Below, piece after piece: positions 63,120 through 64,000 of a stretch of 64,000 nucleotides of DNA. A program made the translations under genes and the position numbers. The first letter of the stretch is position 1. Every line of letters begins with the position of its first letter. Below the pieces are notes generated by a model that worked only from the letters and a program-made list of their open reading frames with translations, had not been told where the DNA came from and did no database searches. The stretch is from Lepus europaeus (Eukaryota > Chordata > Mammalia > Lagomorpha > Leporidae): the NCBI RefSeq assembly GCF_033115175.1, contig NC_084850.1, positions 105,569,939-105,633,938 of the forward strand. Direction: 5' to 3'.

Positions 63120-64000
63120 CAGCTGGCCTGATTTTAGACCCAACAATCTCTCCTTGGCCATATGACACTTGTGTCTCATTGTAGTGATTGCTAAAAAGCT
63201 AGTTTCCTGTTGGAAATGTCTTGTTTCATATCTGTTTGACATTCTATTCTTAAGTCTGCAAACAAACTGAACTACTTCCCCTTCATTTTAACTGTTTCTC
63301 AAAGACTGAATCAGACTTGACTTTTTACCCACAAGTATTTCTTCTTAAACACCGACATCCTATGCTATTCTAAATTGTCTAAGCAACTAACCGTGGAGAA
63401 GAAAATGAGCCTAAAGTCATTAAGTCATATCCTTTAAGATACATTAACAGCTTGATTTGGCCAGCAAGGACTCTGACTTTGCCTTTAACTTGCTGTGCTA
63501 CCTTGTGATTTCTCCTTTCTTCTCCATTCCTGAGTTCATGACGGGGAAGATTGTGTCATTCTGTGTTCATAAGTTCTATTGGATCCTGAAATTTCATAGA
63601 CTTCCTTATTTGTTCTCCAGAAGACCCTAGTATTGAGTTAGGCTTCACTTGGCAGATTTACCTGAATGCACTGCCACTCCTTACCGTGAGGGGGCGCTGT
63701 GTGGCTATAATTCCTTGAATCTTAATGGCACTCACAGAAGGGCAACTCTGAGGTACTCACGAGATGTGTTAACCTCTCAGGAGTTTTGTCTCAGGAGAGG
63801 GGCTCAGCTAGTTTAGCTGTGGCTGCACGGTAATAACTCTTGGGGCCTAAAACCTGTGTAGCCTCTTAGGACTAGAAAAGACTTATTTGGGCAAAGTAAC
63901 AGGTAGAATGTGGAAAAGCCATATTTGTAGAGTGTTGAGGTTGGCTGGTAATATGGCTTCACAGAGGAAACAGAGAGGCCTGAATTAGGAACCAGCAGTG
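63120..64000. other. No gene seen; unassigned sequence to the right edge
   Basis: About 880 bp with no recognised repeat and no exon I can support. It has the least repeat-like look of any stretch here. Confidence 0.45.
63683..63698 (+). promoter_or_regulatory. CTCF-like motif, weak candidate
   Basis: ACCGTGAGGGGGCGCT has the AGGGGGCGCT half of the CTCF core but mismatches in the CCA(C/G)(C/T) half. It lies in apparently unique sequence. A chance match is quite possible. Confidence 0.2.

Noticed and set aside
1..64000. CRISPR array, defence island, operon or other new system
   Set aside because: The regular repeats are dispersed SINEs with TSDs, there are no adjacent gene sets, and composition and repeats are mammalian throughout.

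Overview
This window is nuclear DNA of a mammal, and the repeats identify it as a leporid (rabbit or hare). It is packed with lagomorph C-repeat SINEs, which are tRNA-derived and carry internal CT/GA-rich stretches, and with the rabbit-type L1 3' end. Under these lie old mammal-wide elements: L2, MIR, L1M, MLT1/MST and ERVL-type LTRs, MER5 and a TA-flanked MITE. I found no functional protein-coding exon, no intact RNA gene, no CRISPR array and no prokaryotic system. The window reads as intergenic or deep intronic sequence. Identifications rest on remembered family consensus sequences and on comparisons between copies inside the window.

Three kinds of C-repeat are distinguished below. Type A has a head like GGGGCTGGCATTGTGGC and ends in AAATAAATAAATCTT. 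Type B has the head GGCCGGCGCCGTGGCT and ends in CTGTCAAAAA; it is the least decayed and probably the youngest. The 'old' type has a head like GGCATTTGGCCTAG and is strongly diverged. About sixty copies lie on both strands, many with readable target-site duplications (TSDs).

Layout. 1-15.6 kb: SINEs, a truncated L1 (3.0-4.3 kb), old L1M pieces and an ERVL-type LTR (13.6-14.4 kb). 15.7-17.4 kb: a processed RAD23A pseudogene on the minus strand that keeps a 250-codon open frame. 17.6-25 kb: SINE clusters, three of them with two SINEs in one target site. 25.1-27.9 kb: the longest L1, with a broken ORF2 C-terminus. 28-38 kb: a MaLR LTR cut by SINEs, L2 copies in both orientations, ERVL-type LTRs and MITEs. 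38.5-42.5 kb: MLT1, three L1 3' ends (one with a 5' inversion) and a double type B SINE insertion. 44.4-44.7 kb: a 3'-truncated, tailless 7SK RNA pseudogene. 46-49 kb: MLT1, another LTR and SINEs. 51.2-53.7 kb: an MLT1 LTR split by a processed H3-3A (histone H3.3) pseudogene, itself split by three SINEs. 55-60 kb: MITEs, MER5, L2 and a MaLR LTR. 60.3-61.2 kb: a minus-strand L1 3' end abutted by a solo LTR with a 4-bp TSD. The right end is mostly unassigned sequence.

No genes work together here. The shared process is L1-driven retrotransposition: the L1, SINE, H3-3A and 7SK insertions carry TSDs and tail or truncation structures typical of L1 machinery, and the RAD23A copy has the form of a spliced-mRNA retrocopy. 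The most interesting material is the insertion record: repeated same-site SINE insertions, nested insertions that give relative dates, a twin-primed L1, and a tailless 7SK copy joined at a microhomology.
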